Shown here: positions 49,271 through 60,737 of the stretch, piece by piece
How the letters are laid out: each line of letters opens with the position of its first letter
How positions within the stretch are numbered: position 1 is the stretch's first letter
NCBI RefSeq assembly: GCF_901709675.1
Contig: NC_051102.1
Coordinates: 10,671,412 to 10,735,411, forward strand
Origin: Syngnathus acus
Lineage: Eukaryota > Chordata > Actinopteri > Syngnathiformes > Syngnathidae
Direction: 5' to 3'
DNA: 64,000 nt
The notes under the pieces: model-generated
What the model saw: the letters and a program-made list of their open reading frames with translations, nothing else
Databases searched by the model: none
What the model was told of the DNA's origin: nothing
Translations under genes and position numbers: made by a program

Positions 49271-52093
49271 CAACATAGTTTATGAATTACTGCCAATTGA
49301 CAAGTGTGTAATGTTGAGCCTTCACAAGTTGAAATGCTTTTGTTGTCCGGTTGCAACCTATTTCACAGGTCATAATAGAAATGAAAGACGTACTCGCCAC
49401 TGGCCGAGCACTTTATAGGGTGAGCTGCGCCCTGGCTTGAGACTAGACCCGTCCTTGAAAAGACAGCAATGTTATTATTATTATCGTCCAACCCTGATAT
49501 GTGCACAAGAGGCATCTTTTTTTGTAAGCTCGCATGCTGTAGCAAAGCAAGCGGCCATGTCAGATGGCTCCATGTTTTGTTCTGCGTTTCCAATGTGTAT
49601 GTTTGATATGTCCTTGTGCTTGAGCTCCAAATAGCACAAGTGACCAAATCTGGCTGTGATCTGCAGCTTTCGCTGGAATGTACACGGCGGCCCACAGACG
49701 CTTAATGTGATTTGCACCATGTCGTTTGAAGTACAAGAAGCGGATCCTGACAGTTTATGATTAATATTGCCACCCCCTTGCCCTCAACTGACTGCAACAC
49801 ACACGAGAAGAACCATTATTTCTGTTTACAGCTTGTACTTGCACTCTAACATTGCCTTGACAGTTGGCTATGGGGCCTACCGCTTCTTTAAACTAGTGCA
49901 ATCTCAGCAAGGGCATGACTGTTATCTCTTCAGCACCTTCATCTCCCAGCTCCTTATTTTTAGTCATCTTTTGGTTACGCAGACGCTGACATGGCGTGTC
50001 TGACTGAGTCTGGTGGTTCAAAAAGTAAAATAAAAATTCTAATCTAGGAGAATTTCTGATGCAAAACTGAAGCTTTTCAACCTGCGAGAATGAATTCAAC
50101 GTGACAGGATGGGAAATGAGACGCAAAGTGGTGGCTGAATATGCTCGAGGAAAAATGTTGACTTTGATACTATACTTGCATAAAGTACCTTGAAATGGTG
50201 AAATGGTACCTTGACAAAAATGAGAAAAGTGCAAAATAAAACTGGCAAAAACATAACATTTTTTTATTTTTTATTAATAATTCAAAATACTAGGATAAAA
50301 TTAATCTGAAAATCACAACAACAACAAAAACTGCTGAAAATAAATAGCATTGAGCCGTTTTCATCAAGGTACAGTACTGGTACAGTATCCCACGCAACAC
50401 GATTCTCATGCGAGGTTTATGTGATCTAATATACTTCATGGCAAAGGTCTTGGGACACAATTCAGTCCAATCAGATCAAATATTGGATGCAGGCTCAGAC
50501 ACTTCAATTCCCCATTAAATCTTAACTCCAGCTTTCAGCTTGGACAGTTATTTGATCCTGACATTAAGGGAAGGCCCTTTTCTATTCCAGCATGACTTGT
50601 CCCAATGCACAAAGCAAGGTCCAGTTAGGGATGCTTGAATAAGTTTGTTGTGAGGAAAACAATTGCAAGTCAGGACATCTTCTGACCACACAAATGTTCA
50701 ACCACAGCAGCATTAGACTTTAGGAAGTGACTACAAGAGTGCGCTTGTTGATAGTTGTAGGTAAACACGTTGTATTGGAAATGATAGAGAATAGTGCAGA
50801 GTTGTTGGAAGTCGATGACATATCAATGCAAAATTGCCATATTGCTCACGTGTCCACGTATTCCTGGAAAAAGAATTCCTGCCAAAACACACAGTTGATC
50901 AAATCTAACTCATGTGAAGGCCTGAATTATTGATGCCTCTGTTAATACGAGGAGGGCTGCCAGATTGTCTTTGGAGGAAGGAGCTTCCCAGTCGCTCTCT
51001 AGTTCTTATTCCGAGGCATATGCTTTGTACTGGTGCTGCATTGTTGTCATAGAAATGACATGTTCTATACCTTTCTAATTGCCAAGGTTTTTTCAACTCA
51101 CTGCTTAGATGTATCAATAAAAGTTGCCTTTCTTGAGTCCTTGGTAGTGGAAGAGAATAAGAAGGCTGGCTATATTATCAGGATGCAAATCTCTCTCTCC
51201 CTCCCACCCTGCCTCGCTCGCTCGCTTTGTACGTTTGGTTTTCTTTCTTCTCGTAGGCACCTCTCAGCAGGGCGCCATTAAGCATTCAGTCCAGGGAGGC
51301 CTTGAGGAATTGTAAGCGACAGAGCAGAAAAAGAATAGAAATACTCAAGCTTAAAAAGGAGATGGGGGAGTTGAGAGAAAGGGAGACTCCAATGGTAAGG
51401 GTAGGATGAGATGCAGACAGGACACTGTCACACATTAGGAGATGGAGGGATTAGGGATTAGGCCTCGGTAAACCAATTTCCATGGGAATGAAAAGCGAAA
51501 TCTGCGGAATGACAGAGGGCACTATACTCGGGTTTTACGAATAGATACACAGAACATGGAGAAGAGACAAAGTGCTATTTGTCTGTGTCGGGATTATTGC
51601 ATACAAGTTTTGCATTCTGAATTAGGTCAAGACTCATGACCGGTACTGATAGCGGTATCAGTGTGGATAGGTCTATACCGCCACGCCAATATTACTTAAG
51701 CAGACATATCTTCCAGGCAGGTGTAGTTGGAGTGGAGCTACTGGAATGTAAAACAACTGTGCTGACTGCATATCATCCGCAAAATGAGTTTCTCCAGCTC
51801 AGTCAGGCTCAACAGCGAGCGGGGTTCCGTCACCAAGCCGAGCGAGCGAGCGAGGGCTAGCACTTTAAATACAGTGACAAACACTTCAGTTCTCCTTTCA
51901 CTTTTATTTATTTTTCCTTGTTCTTGAGAACACTCAATAAAAACATGCAGTGAAAATTGAGCCCATTTCCAGATGAAGCCATGCAAGCCTGCGCCATGCT
52001 GTTACGTACATCCTATTTTTTTTTTATCCTTCCTTACAATTCTCATTGAACTGAATTTTTGTTGTCATTTTTGGGAACATTTTCTCCCCACAG

Positions 52094-52144
52094 GTCCTTG
52101 CGACATGGAGACTGTATCTCTTTGCTGTCAAAGTGCCTGCAAAG
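52094..52144 (+). CDS. carmil3: carmil3 exon 3: PH domain
   Basis: This small exon has 51 bp and covers residues 52-68, encoding VLATWRLYLFAVKVPAK, a signature stretch of CARMIL PH domains. It is phase 0 at both ends. The acceptor is ccccacag and the donor gtaaac. Because it is in-frame, skipping would keep the frame but remove two core strands. Confidence 0.92.
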
Positions 52145-52826
52145 GTAAACATTCCTCCTCTCGCCCTTGAATTTTATGCCTTTCACTCTCTAACCTTGAT
52201 CGGTCGATTTCAATTTCTGTTTGAAGCAGAGAAGATGATAATTACAATGACTCCAAGGCCTAAAATGGCAGCTGGTTGAAATCATTTGGGCCAGATTTTT
52301 GGCAACAAACTAAAGTTGCTTTTGTTGTTAAATGTGGGTGCAATTCAATCCAAACGATATGAAGCTTCAGTCATCTGCTGTTAATCCTCCCTTATGTTTT
52401 TTGCTATTTAGAAAATATGTCAGTCTTCCGTAGGTGTCAAACACAAGGCCCGGCCGGGGGCCAGATACGGCCGGCCCACCACAGCTTTTTAGGTGACAAT
52501 TTGTGCATCGTACTAAAATTATAAATGGTCTTTTCTCCAATTTTTATGACCACTCATCTTTTTAAAACATTTGAACACTGACAGTCACAATGGCCCTCCG
52601 AAGGAAACAATGACTACGATGCGGTCGGTCCGTGATGAAAATGCTTGAACACAGTCTTCATGCTTTCTACTCAATCCTTGTAAAAAGAGCAATCTGATTA
52701 TGAATACAGATTATAATTAATTGACCATATTTTCCACATCCTAAGGCGTGTGAGTGTTAAGAATATATTGAAAACAAAGAACAACGTAAATTCTAAACAA
52801 TATGACAATAATCTGTTCTCTTCAAG
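52145..52826 (+). other. carmil3 intron 3, 682 bp
   Basis: Holds one hAT-type fragment (52434-52540). Nothing else was seen. Confidence 0.85.
52434..52540 (+). mobile_element. hAT-type fragment (GGCCCGGGGGCC family)
   Basis: Contains aggtgtcaaacacaaggccc followed by a cggccgggggccagatacgg core. It lies in carmil3 intron 3. Confidence 0.55.
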
Positions 52827-52886
52827 GCGGAGGTCACGTTCAACTTCTTGGAAATACGTGCAATGAACACTTATCAAGAACATCAG
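52827..52886 (+). CDS. carmil3: carmil3 exon 4: PH domain
   Basis: This exon has 60 bp, phase 0 at both ends, and covers residues 69-88: AEVTFNFLEIRAMNTYQEHQ. The FxxLEIRA core matches CARMIL family PH domains. The acceptor is the less usual AAG form (ctcttcaag). The donor is gtacct, and the next intron is only 85 bp. Confidence 0.92.
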
Positions 52887-52971
52887 GTACCTTTTTTTTT
52901 TTTATTTTTTTTTATTCCTCCTTGGCCTGAATAAAGATGAAGACAAACACTATCTTGTCTCCATCCTGTAG

Positions 52972-53093
52972 GTTATAATCGATACAGACAAGACCACTTA
53001 TTCGCTGAGACTGGAGACCCAGGACCAGTTGGATCACATGGTCAGTCACATCAACTACGCCCTCTCCCGAGTCTTCAACAACTCCATTTATGC
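52972..53093 (+). CDS. carmil3: carmil3 exon 5: end of PH domain
   Basis: This exon has 122 bp and covers residues 89-128. It encodes VIIDTDKTTYSLRLETQDQL and then a C-terminal helix (MVSHINYALSRVFNNS), the closing helix of the PH fold. The acceptor is ccatcctgtag and the donor gtaagc. Confidence 0.92.
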
Positions 53094-53609
53094 GTAAGCA
53101 TGAAAGTCTTCCTGTTTTTGTGTTGCGTAAGCTGAAAAGCAAAGACAAGTTGTGCTCGACAGAGCTTTGGGATGTTGGCAGCTTCACTTTTGGTCGGCTT
53201 TCCACTTCATCAGCCAAGTGAAGCCTTGTATGTCTGTAGTTTGCATCCAACCCGTTTTGGTGGTGTCATACTACATTCGAACACCAAGCAATCATTGGGA
53301 CGAATTTATCCGGCTGACACGGAGGAGCTGAGACCTTACGACTTGACTCATTTTTACTAACTACAACAGACTTGATGCTTTACCTCGGATGTGGGGCATC
53401 TATAGAAGATTGGCTAAGAATGGATCATTTGCTCTGAGCAACATTGTCACTCATGATTAGAACTCGAATGGTATGAAAATTGAACATCACGATTAATACG
53501 GAATTTTTCTTTTCTTTTACAATTCTACGCAATATTCCACAATGACAGCAAAACAGCATTTTTTACAACAAGTACAAGACGCTAACTAAATCTTATGTAC
53601 ATACCCAGC

Positions 53610-53920
53610 CTTTTTGCTCAATGCTTTATCGATGCACCTTTGGCGTCAATTCGAACCGCAAGTCTGTGTGAATATGATGCCACAAGCTATTTTTACCTAC
53701 TAGGCAGTTTTTCATGTTCCTCTTTAGCTGCACTTCTTAAGACCCATCAGGTTCGATAGGGAGGTGCACAGCCATTTTCAAATCTCTTTGGAAGCTTTCA
53801 TTTGAATTCAAGTCTGGCTGGGCCACTCAGACATTTGCACAGGCAGCCTGAAACCACTACACTGATAATCTTGGCCGGGTTTCACACAGGATGTCTCTGT
53901 ACAGTGTTGCCTGTGTGTCT
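53610..53920 (-). mobile_element. Decayed Tc1/mariner transposase fragment
   Basis: The minus strand encodes pieces of a Tc1-type transposase C-terminus: QPDLNSNE, then RDLKMAVHLP, and a last part ending AKGASIKH with a stop. Internal stops and frame shifts separate the pieces. The N-terminal DNA-binding part and inverted repeats were not found. Inactive relic. Confidence 0.65.
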
Positions 53921-54207
53921 ATATGTATATATATATTTATGTATATATATAAAACATTGATTTATTCTCCATGCATTTGTAGTCATGTTAATTGTAGTCC
54001 ATTCCCTTTGGTATGCATTGCAGTTAAATTTCAGCTCCATTTCCATTTTTTTGAAGCGGTTTACTTGTTTTGTATGCATGAGGATCGTGTTCATACTCAA
54101 GGCGCACCAGCAGAGCAATTAAACTTTCCTTTCAAACAAACTAAACATGACATGTGTGCAGTAGGCCATTTTGTTTTTCTTTTTTTGTTTTGGATGTTCG
54201 AAATAAA

Positions 54208-54234
54208 GATATCAATCAATCAATCAATCAATCT
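54208..54234 (+). repeat. (ATCA)n microsatellite
   Basis: Five or six ATCA units after gttcgaaataaag, resembling the 3' tail of a retroelement. Confidence 0.85.
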
Positions 54235-54422
54235 CAACTGCGGTTGTCTCGTACCCTTCCGAAGCTTTGGCACTGAACTCGGAATATTAAATGACGTTTA
54301 TTTTTATATCACAACACACAATTTATCGTAGAACATTAATAAGTCAGTTCTTTGTTTTTTAATATAAAACTATCAAATGAAAATGATGTGCATATTACAG
54401 TTGCAACTCTTTCGTTTCTCAG

Positions 54423-54517
54423 TCCACCTATTTGTCGAGCGGAAGGAGACATGGCTGATGGAATTCACCAATACTCACCGATTTCAGAGTCATCGTTAGA
54501 CCCCCAGAAAACCTGCG
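54423..54517 (+). CDS. carmil3: carmil3 exon 6: linker between PH and LRR domains
   Basis: This exon has 95 bp and covers residues 129-160, a polar Ser/Pro-containing linker (HQYSPISESSLDPQKTCG). The sequence is poorly conserved in the family, but position, length and phases fit. The acceptor is gtttctcag and the donor gtaagt. Confidence 0.85.
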
Positions 54518-54757
54518 GTAAGTCGCTAATCTCTTTTTTCTGCTCCAGTACGTGATAGCGTCCATCTGATTATTGGCTCGGTGAGCCAGTAAGTAATCAG
54601 ATGATCGTTTTTAGATATGTAATCGTTTCAAACTACAAGCAACAAAAGTCAGTCACGGTGCACGCACCTCTTTGTTTATAATTGTAATCTGTTTGCTTTC
54701 TTCTTTTTATCTTTCCGCTCTCTGTGCTCGGGATTAACTTCTTCTTATCTGTTTCAG

Positions 54758-54828
54758 GAGGTTTTTCGGAGACGTATGCAGCTCTTTGTGACTACAATGG
54801 AATTGGGTGCAAAGAGGAAGTGCAGTGG
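54758..54828 (+). CDS. carmil3: carmil3 exon 7: N-cap of the LRR domain
   Basis: This exon has 71 bp and covers residues 161-184: GGFSETYAALCDYNGIGC followed by KEEVQW. It is among the most conserved CARMIL segments, and the ETYAALCDYNG form is that of CARMIL3. The acceptor is ctgtttcag and the donor gtaagg. Confidence 0.95.
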
Positions 54829-55159
54829 GTAAGGAAAATGTACAGGAGACGTCGTTTGCATTGTCAGTGGTGGTCGTCATTGATTGGCTCCTCTTCATTG
54901 TCCGTAGCGGTGCAGTGTTATGCATTGTTTATATTTGTGACATTTCAAAAATGATTCTGTGTGTTGCTCATGCATGCAGACAGTACTCGTATGTCTATTG
55001 AAATACTTTTGTATTAGCAGCTGGGATTGTTTTTTTGTTCTCTTGTAGACGTGTAAAACCTTAGCTCGTAAAATTCCTTCTCCACTGGTTTGATTTTTCT
55101 TTTTTTAGGATCTGTATTGTCCTATTGCATAACATTTCTGCAGCGAGAAATGGCTTTTT

Positions 55160-55335
55160 ACTAGAGATGGCAAAATGAAGCTTCGAATTAGCATAATGAA
55201 CCAGTCTTGAGATGACAGTTGGTTTTAATAAAGGGGTCAGTGAGCTTTTACCCCAATATTAAACAGAGCGTGCTGTTAAAAAAAATATTACTGGTTCATG
55301 AAGCAAATTTGAAGCGTCATTTTCCCATCACTGTC
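55160..55335. mobile_element. MITE with about 43-bp inverted repeats (copy 2)
   Basis: The left end is tagagatggcaaaatgaagc, with an ataatgaaccagt motif farther in. The right end inverts to cagtgatgggaaaatgacgc, with ttcatgaaccagt inside. About 176 bp. It lies in carmil3 intron 7. Confidence 0.6.
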
Positions 55336-55387
55336 TTTTACATGGTAACCCTTATTTAAAGTGTTCGTTTTTCATAGTATTGACGAC

Positions 55388-55520
55388 GAGTGAGTGAGTG
55401 AGTGAGTGAGTGAGTGAGTGAGTGAGTGAGTGAGTGAGTGAGTGAGTGAGTGAGTGAGTGAGTGAGTGAGTGAGTGAGTGAGTGAGTGAGTGAGTGAGTG
55501 AGTGAGTGAGTGAATGAATG
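55388..55520 (+). repeat. (GAGT)n array, about 133 bp
   Basis: About 31 almost perfect units, decaying to GAAT at the 3' side. It ends 60 bp before carmil3 exon 8. Confidence 0.97.
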
Positions 55521-55580
55521 GTATTGCCGCCTACTCGTTGTTTGTGGGAAGGCCACCTAAATGTTCTGTTTCTTCTTCAG

Positions 55581-55654
55581 GATGTTGACACTATCTACCA
55601 CTCCCAGGATAACCGGGAGTTAAATTTGTTGGATTTCAGTCATCTTGACAGCAG
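55581..55654 (+). CDS. carmil3: carmil3 exon 8: LRR N-cap continued
   Basis: This exon has 74 bp and covers residues 185-208: DVDTIYHSQDNRELNLLDFS then HLDSR, a family-wide signature. It follows a long GAGT microsatellite by only about 60 bp. The acceptor is ttcttcttcag and the donor gtgaca. Confidence 0.95.
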
Positions 55655-56028
55655 GTGACACAATTTTCCTCTCTGCGTGTAATGTTTGTTCGTTTGAATA
55701 GATTTTCATCATCGACTATGGTGGAAAGGAAACATGAAGTCCTTTCTTAATTATCAAAGCCACACTTTTATATCCCATCTAAGTTTTAGCTGGGGAATAT
55801 CCGATAGAGCCCTTCAGATTGTAAATATTTTATTTAATATTTTTTTTATTTGCAAGTGTTGTTTCAGTGCAAGAATCTCATCAGCTGTCACTTCATATCC
55901 TACATCGTCTTATGTTAAGTGGTTGTCTCAGAAGACCATCTGATGTTGAGTGCATTAGTCTGTCATTTCTTTCTCGGGCTGTCCTTTTTATTCTCTTGTT
56001 CCAGCCAATCGCTAGGGAGGGAGGATGC

Positions 56029-56150
56029 TTGGTTGGTTGGTTGGTTGGTTGGTTGGTTGGTTGGTTGGTTGGTTGGTTGGTTGGTTGGTTGGTTGGTTGG
56101 TTGGTTGGTTGGTTGGTTGGTTGGTTGGTTGGTTGGTTGGTTGGTTGGGG
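56029..56150 (+). repeat. (TTGG)n array, about 122 bp
   Basis: About 30 perfect units in carmil3 intron 8. It creates long artificial NQPT and LVGW frames on both strands. Confidence 0.97.
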
Positions 56151-57183
56151 TGATAGGGAGATGAATGATATGCTTGTCAATGTCTGAACACAGAAATGGA
56201 AATGTCATGTCTTCACTTGAGGTATCTTTTGTCCCCCCCTCCCTAAATAAAAATATGCAATCATTCAAAATGTTAACAGACAGCATCTGAATTCCAAAAA
56301 GAGGATTTCACCTTCCCTTTTTTCGCCCTCATGATTGAAAGCAACACTTTTGATGTCGTGCATTCAAATGCTTACATAATCATGGGGAGGACTTGCCATG
56401 TGGGTACACAACAAAGCCATTCTTTGAAGCACAATTGCAGCAATTCATGCATATATTAATGCCTTAAATGGTGAAAACAGCATTTGAATTTTTTGCCCCC
56501 AATTATTTCTTTGGTATAAGGCTTTTCTGGGGGAAGTTGTTGGCAGTCACAAATTTTCAAGCTCCCTCTCGATTGATTTGATGTGTCACAGTCTATTTCT
56601 AGCACATGAACTTTTTCTGCCCCTTTTGAGTCTTTCCAAACTCACATTCCCTTCATGTTGCCATGATTGGAGCGATTTGGCACTTGATTGCAAACTACAA
56701 GGTGATCATTCTTTGGCTGACTGATGACAGAGCAAACGGCGTCAAAGCTCATTACCCTTCAATGAACGTGCAGGCTCTTTTCTCATCCGTTTTCGATAGC
56801 GTGTCCTGTTTTCCCTCACCTCACCTCATCTCCTCCTTCCTTTGTCTCTGAAACACCGCCTGTGGTGAAACTCCAAATGCTGTCCTTTGTACAGTAAATT
56901 CGACTTTATATTTCTATAACTGTGTTTTGCCGCTGCTCGTCTTGGCCAGGTCCCTCGTAAAAAGAGGTTGGACTAACTTGGTAGAATTGAAATAGATTGA
57001 ATAAAAATAAAGATTCCTCCCTTGCTCTCGCCCGCAGAGAATACCTTTGAATATTGTGTTGTATTGTATTGTACATTGATGAATATGCTCCACTTCAAGA
57101 ACAAGATGGACCAACAGAGGTTAATTAGACACCCCGCTGTCAAAACATAAATCAAGACTGAGTGCCGATGATAAATCTTGACA

Positions 57184-57244
57184 CCATCCATCCATCCATC
57201 CATCCATCCATCCATCCATCCATCCATCCATCCATCCATCCATC
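57184..57244 (+). repeat. (CATC)n array, about 60 bp
   Basis: About 15 units in carmil3 intron 8. Confidence 0.97.
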
Positions 57245-57849
57245 ATGTTTCACATTGAGGCTCAGCTGTTGTAGTGTGGTGTGACGCACGGCCTGTAGCA
57301 ACAGGGCCGCTTCTGGCTCCATGGCACTTTCACTCCCCTTTGTCTTTGATTCTGTTAGCTTTCCTTGTCTTCCTCTGGGCTTATTGTCTTGTCACTATTT
57401 GTTGGCACACTGATGTACAGCAGGTATTGTTGAGCCAGACTGTGGCTTTGGTTGGACACCTTAGGGAGGAGGGGCGGGGCTTATTCACATGGACAACACA
57501 GAGAGTTGGCCTCTCAGTTTTTTTTTATTTTGTTGTTTTCATGTGTGCAGGATTGTGCTGGAAATATTTTAGGGCCAATGACCTTTTGTTACTGCTTAAA
57601 ATAGAAATCCTGGATCTATGCTGTCTATTTCGATCTACATCAACATGTGTTTTTAGATCTTAGTCTTTCAAATTGTTTGGAGGACCCTGGATACATGAAT
57701 TATTGAGCCTTATCATACACATTCCACCACGCGTGCAGAGTAACAAGGAGCTTAGCTGCAATAATGTGACTGCATGAATCTGTGACCGATGTTGGGAGGA
57801 GATTGATTTGGCCTATTTATATGTCTGCTTTGTGTGATGTGTGTTCCAG

Positions 57850-57925
57850 GGACCTGGCTGTGATTGTGGCATCCATTGCGTACAATACTTGGTTCACCAA
57901 GCTCTACTGCAAAGACATGCGTATT
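57850..57925 (+). CDS. carmil3: carmil3 exon 9: first LRR
   Basis: This exon has 76 bp and covers residues 209-234: DLAVIVASIAYNTWFTKLYC then KDMRI. The YNxWFTKLYCKD wording is typical of CARMIL3. The acceptor is gtgttccag. The donor is gtaatt, a weaker site, and T-rich sequence follows at once. Confidence 0.95.
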
Positions 57926-58073
57926 GTAATTCTTTTTTTTTAATTAATATTATTTAATTTTTTTTTTTTTTTTTTAAATAATTATTATTGCTTTTTTTTT
58001 TTTTTAATCCTCTTTACTTAACCAACAGTGAGCAATGATGCTTTAATCAACTACATACTCTTTTACTTTGTAG

Positions 58074-58162
58074 GGGTCCGAAGTGGTGGACCAGGTCCTT
58101 CACGCAGTCAGCAAGTCCAACAGCCTGGAAGAACTCACTCTGGAAAATGCCGGACTGAAATC
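58074..58162 (+). CDS. carmil3: carmil3 exon 10: LRR
   Basis: This exon has 89 bp and covers residues 235-263: GSEVVDQVLHAVSKSNSLEE then LTLENAGLKS, a leucine-rich repeat of the ribonuclease-inhibitor-like type. The acceptor is ctttgtag and the donor gtaggt. The preceding intron is 148 bp with long T runs. Confidence 0.94.
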
Positions 58163-59161
58163 GTAGGTTTCTCATTGTCCTCCTCCCACCTGCCCGGTCA
58201 CCTTTGCAGGAAAAAAAAAGTGCCTTTGTTTGACTACTCTTCTTCTTCTTTGCACCCTCACGCTTCATAGAATTTTCTTCTTTTGTCCTCCCACTGCTCC
58301 CAAGTTTTTTTTCTGTCCCTATTTTTCTCCTGTCTGCTTTGCTCTTTTATTTTCCATCTCAGCCTGGCCTTTCACCTTACCTCATCTCTGTATGTCACCT
58401 TCCTTTCTCTTGGCATGACCTTTTTAGTCCCATTTTCTTTGTGTGTTCTACAAATTTCAAACCATAGTATTGATGTCATATCTCCCCCACCTGCCTGCAG
58501 AAGATGGATTGTTTTTCTGTTGAAATCTTTTGGCAGAGGAAGTTCCACATTTTGGAATACTTCAAATGAAATGGATGTCTCGGGGAAAAAAGAAGTTGAG
58601 ATGCTTTTCACAAGCTAAAAATATCATCAAATATGCTTTAACATCTTCGAATGAAAAAAAGGATGACTTGCGATGATACTTAAACATGAAATATAGTTGG
58701 AATGGGTGTTTTTTTTTTTTTTTTACTGCATGTTTTTGTTTTCCATTGCAGTTTACTTAACAAATCTGTGTAATTTTTCCTTAATGTTGTATACAGAATT
58801 CCCATGAAGTTTTTTTCTTTTTTTTTTTTCTTTCTGCTGAGTAGCTTCATGTCTGAGCTACAAACACATCACAGCGAGTTGTAGGCGAGCTCTTGGTTTG
58901 TTTACGTATCCTATTGAGAACTTGTCAAACTCTTTACCAAATTTGACACGTTGATATGGTTGAAACATAAGAGCAATTTTTTTTTTTTTATTTTAAAAGG
59001 AGATCAGTATAAAAAAATACAATCATGAGTAAAGAAGATAAATAATAAAAGTTTGTTAATTTGTCCATAGTTAATTAAAAAATAAATGAATTCTAAATGA
59101 TTAAACACTTAAATGATTCATGGATGGAACTGCCTTCTATTTTTTGTTTTTATTCTTGCAG
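58163..59161 (+). other. carmil3 intron 10, 1.0 kb
   Basis: T-rich, with several T runs of 10-17 bases. No repeat family or gene seen. Confidence 0.85.
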
Positions 59162-59256
59162 AGATTTCCCTCAGAAAATGGCAACGGCCCTGTCAGAGAA
59201 CCCAGCCTCTGTGATTCACTCTCTCAACCTGGCACACAACACGCTTGATAACCAAG
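59162..59256 (+). CDS. carmil3: carmil3 exon 11: LRR
   Basis: This exon has 95 bp and covers residues 264-295: DFPQKMATALSENP, then VIHSLNLAHNTLDNQG, another leucine-rich repeat. The acceptor is tattcttgcag and the donor gtatca. Confidence 0.94.
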
Positions 59257-60650
59257 GTATCAGCCTGAGCTTCTCCTCCACATCACACTTGGGCCACCTC
59301 GAATCTTTTTGCCTCATCCTGGCTTTTGGACGCTGTTGAAGAATTCTAACCAACTGTTCTCAGTGATCCCTCATTTTCATAGAGTACTTTTTTTTTTTTT
59401 TTTTTTTTTAGCTGCTCTTGATGCCCCACGCATTGATGCAAGAGTGGTCCCACTGGTTTCTTTGTGAATCTGAACTCATCATATGCATCAATTTATTGCT
59501 GACATATTACGCAACACTTTTCAAGAGTGATCTGCTGAACAATTACAGAAAAATAAATGTCTCTTTGGTTTCATTATAATGAAACCCACAGCCAAATTTA
59601 CATCTTAACCTTAACTTTCTCGTGAGAGCGAAAGCTAGCATTGCAGCTTTGCCTTAAGTGAACCCTCTCCCTCATGATCTTCAAATTTCTTATTATCTCA
59701 TTGTCACGATGCATGGCACCATACTTCCCCTAAGAGGCCAACGCGTGCACAACAGGAATTTTATTCATTTTGGATTTTTTTTTAGCATCTCCTAACTTTG
59801 TAAATAATTTTGTTGTTATTCTTTGATGTTCTATTTCAAGTTGTCTTCAAGGATTCAAGTCATTTCTGTCGTCACGCCAACACACATTTCCACATGACAC
59901 GGCATGAAATACCATACCCGAGGTCCCAGGATAGCTCGATAAGGCCCAAGATTTGTGAAAAGGAAACTAGACCAATAAAATAGGATTAAATAAATATGAG
60001 ATGAGGACAGGGGGGGGGGAATGCTTATTCACGGTTTGAATGTGTGCAAAGATACATGCGGCAAAAATGTTGCTGCAGTAGAATGATAATGCAAGAAGTG
60101 CTCAATCCACGCTCACCAATTCCATAGCTTCTTCGAAAAAGATGCGACGCATGAAAAGGCGCTTTACGTGTTAACGTCTTTGTTTTGTTTTTTGACCATG
60201 CAACACTCTCTGCTGCTTGTGCATTGTTTTCACATTTGTTTTGTATTGGCAATGTGTGGGGTGAGGCAATTTAGTTTGATAATGAGCAGCAGAGATGTGC
60301 GTGGGCTGCTATTTTCAAAGTATGCTTCATTAGTGGATGTGATTTTATTTTTATTTTTTTCGGGGGGGGGAAAAAAGGAAAGCCATATTAGTCACCCTCT
60401 TGCTGTTTTCTCGCTTATATCCACAGCCAAGCAACTGAGAAGTATTGTTTTAATTGCTCTTTATGTTAGCGGGATGATGCAATCACGAAAAACATGGTCT
60501 GGCACAAATATTCGTTTATTTTGGCCGTAATCTCTGATTAAAAAATGTGGGTGGAATATTTATTTTGTTGTTAGTAGCAACAGAACCATTCCTGACTCCA
60601 ATTGTTTGTGTTCTGCACTTTAACGTTGTTCTTGTCTTGCCTTCCACCAG
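59257..60650 (+). other. carmil3 intron 11, 1.4 kb
   Basis: Holds a long T run (about 59389-59410) and short G runs near 60010 and 60361. No gene. Confidence 0.85.
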
Positions 60651-60737
60651 GAGTTTCCAATCTGATTCAACAAGTGTGCCGTCTAAACAAGGGCCTACGC
60701 CTCCTCAATCTCACCAAGACTTCGCTCTCTTCCAAAG
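60651..60737 (+). CDS. carmil3: carmil3 exon 12: LRR
   Basis: This exon has 87 bp and covers residues 296-324: VSNLIQQVCRLNKGLRLLNL then TKTSLSSKG. Its edges fall inside the repeats, and phases join exons 11 and 13. The acceptor is cttccaccag and the donor gtaaga. Confidence 0.94.

Larger units (their letters stand above)
46127..52093 (+). other. carmil3 intron 2, 6.0 kb
   Basis: The largest carmil3 intron here. Holds a tRNA-derived SINE (48788-48924), a LINE-like 3' end (49005-49270), C/T-rich stretches near 46740-46940 and poly-T at 46711-46730. Open frames inside it show no homology. Confidence 0.8.
53094..54422 (+). other. carmil3 intron 5, 1.3 kb
   Basis: Holds a decayed Tc1 transposase on the minus strand and an ATCA microsatellite. 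Confidence 0.85.
54829..55580 (+). other. carmil3 intron 7, 752 bp
   Basis: Holds a MITE (55160-55335) and the GAGT array (55388-55520), which together fill nearly half of it. Confidence 0.85.
55655..57849 (+). other. carmil3 intron 8, 2.2 kb
   Basis: Holds the GGTT array (56029-56150) and the CATC array (57184-57244). No gene. Confidence 0.85.

Noticed and set aside
55356-55556. Frame of repeated SLTH on the minus strand
   Set aside because: Microsatellite (GAGT)n artefact.
55893-56286. Open frames of repeated NQPT, LVGW or TNQP on both strands
   Set aside because: Products of the TTGG microsatellite read in several frames; no other coding signal.
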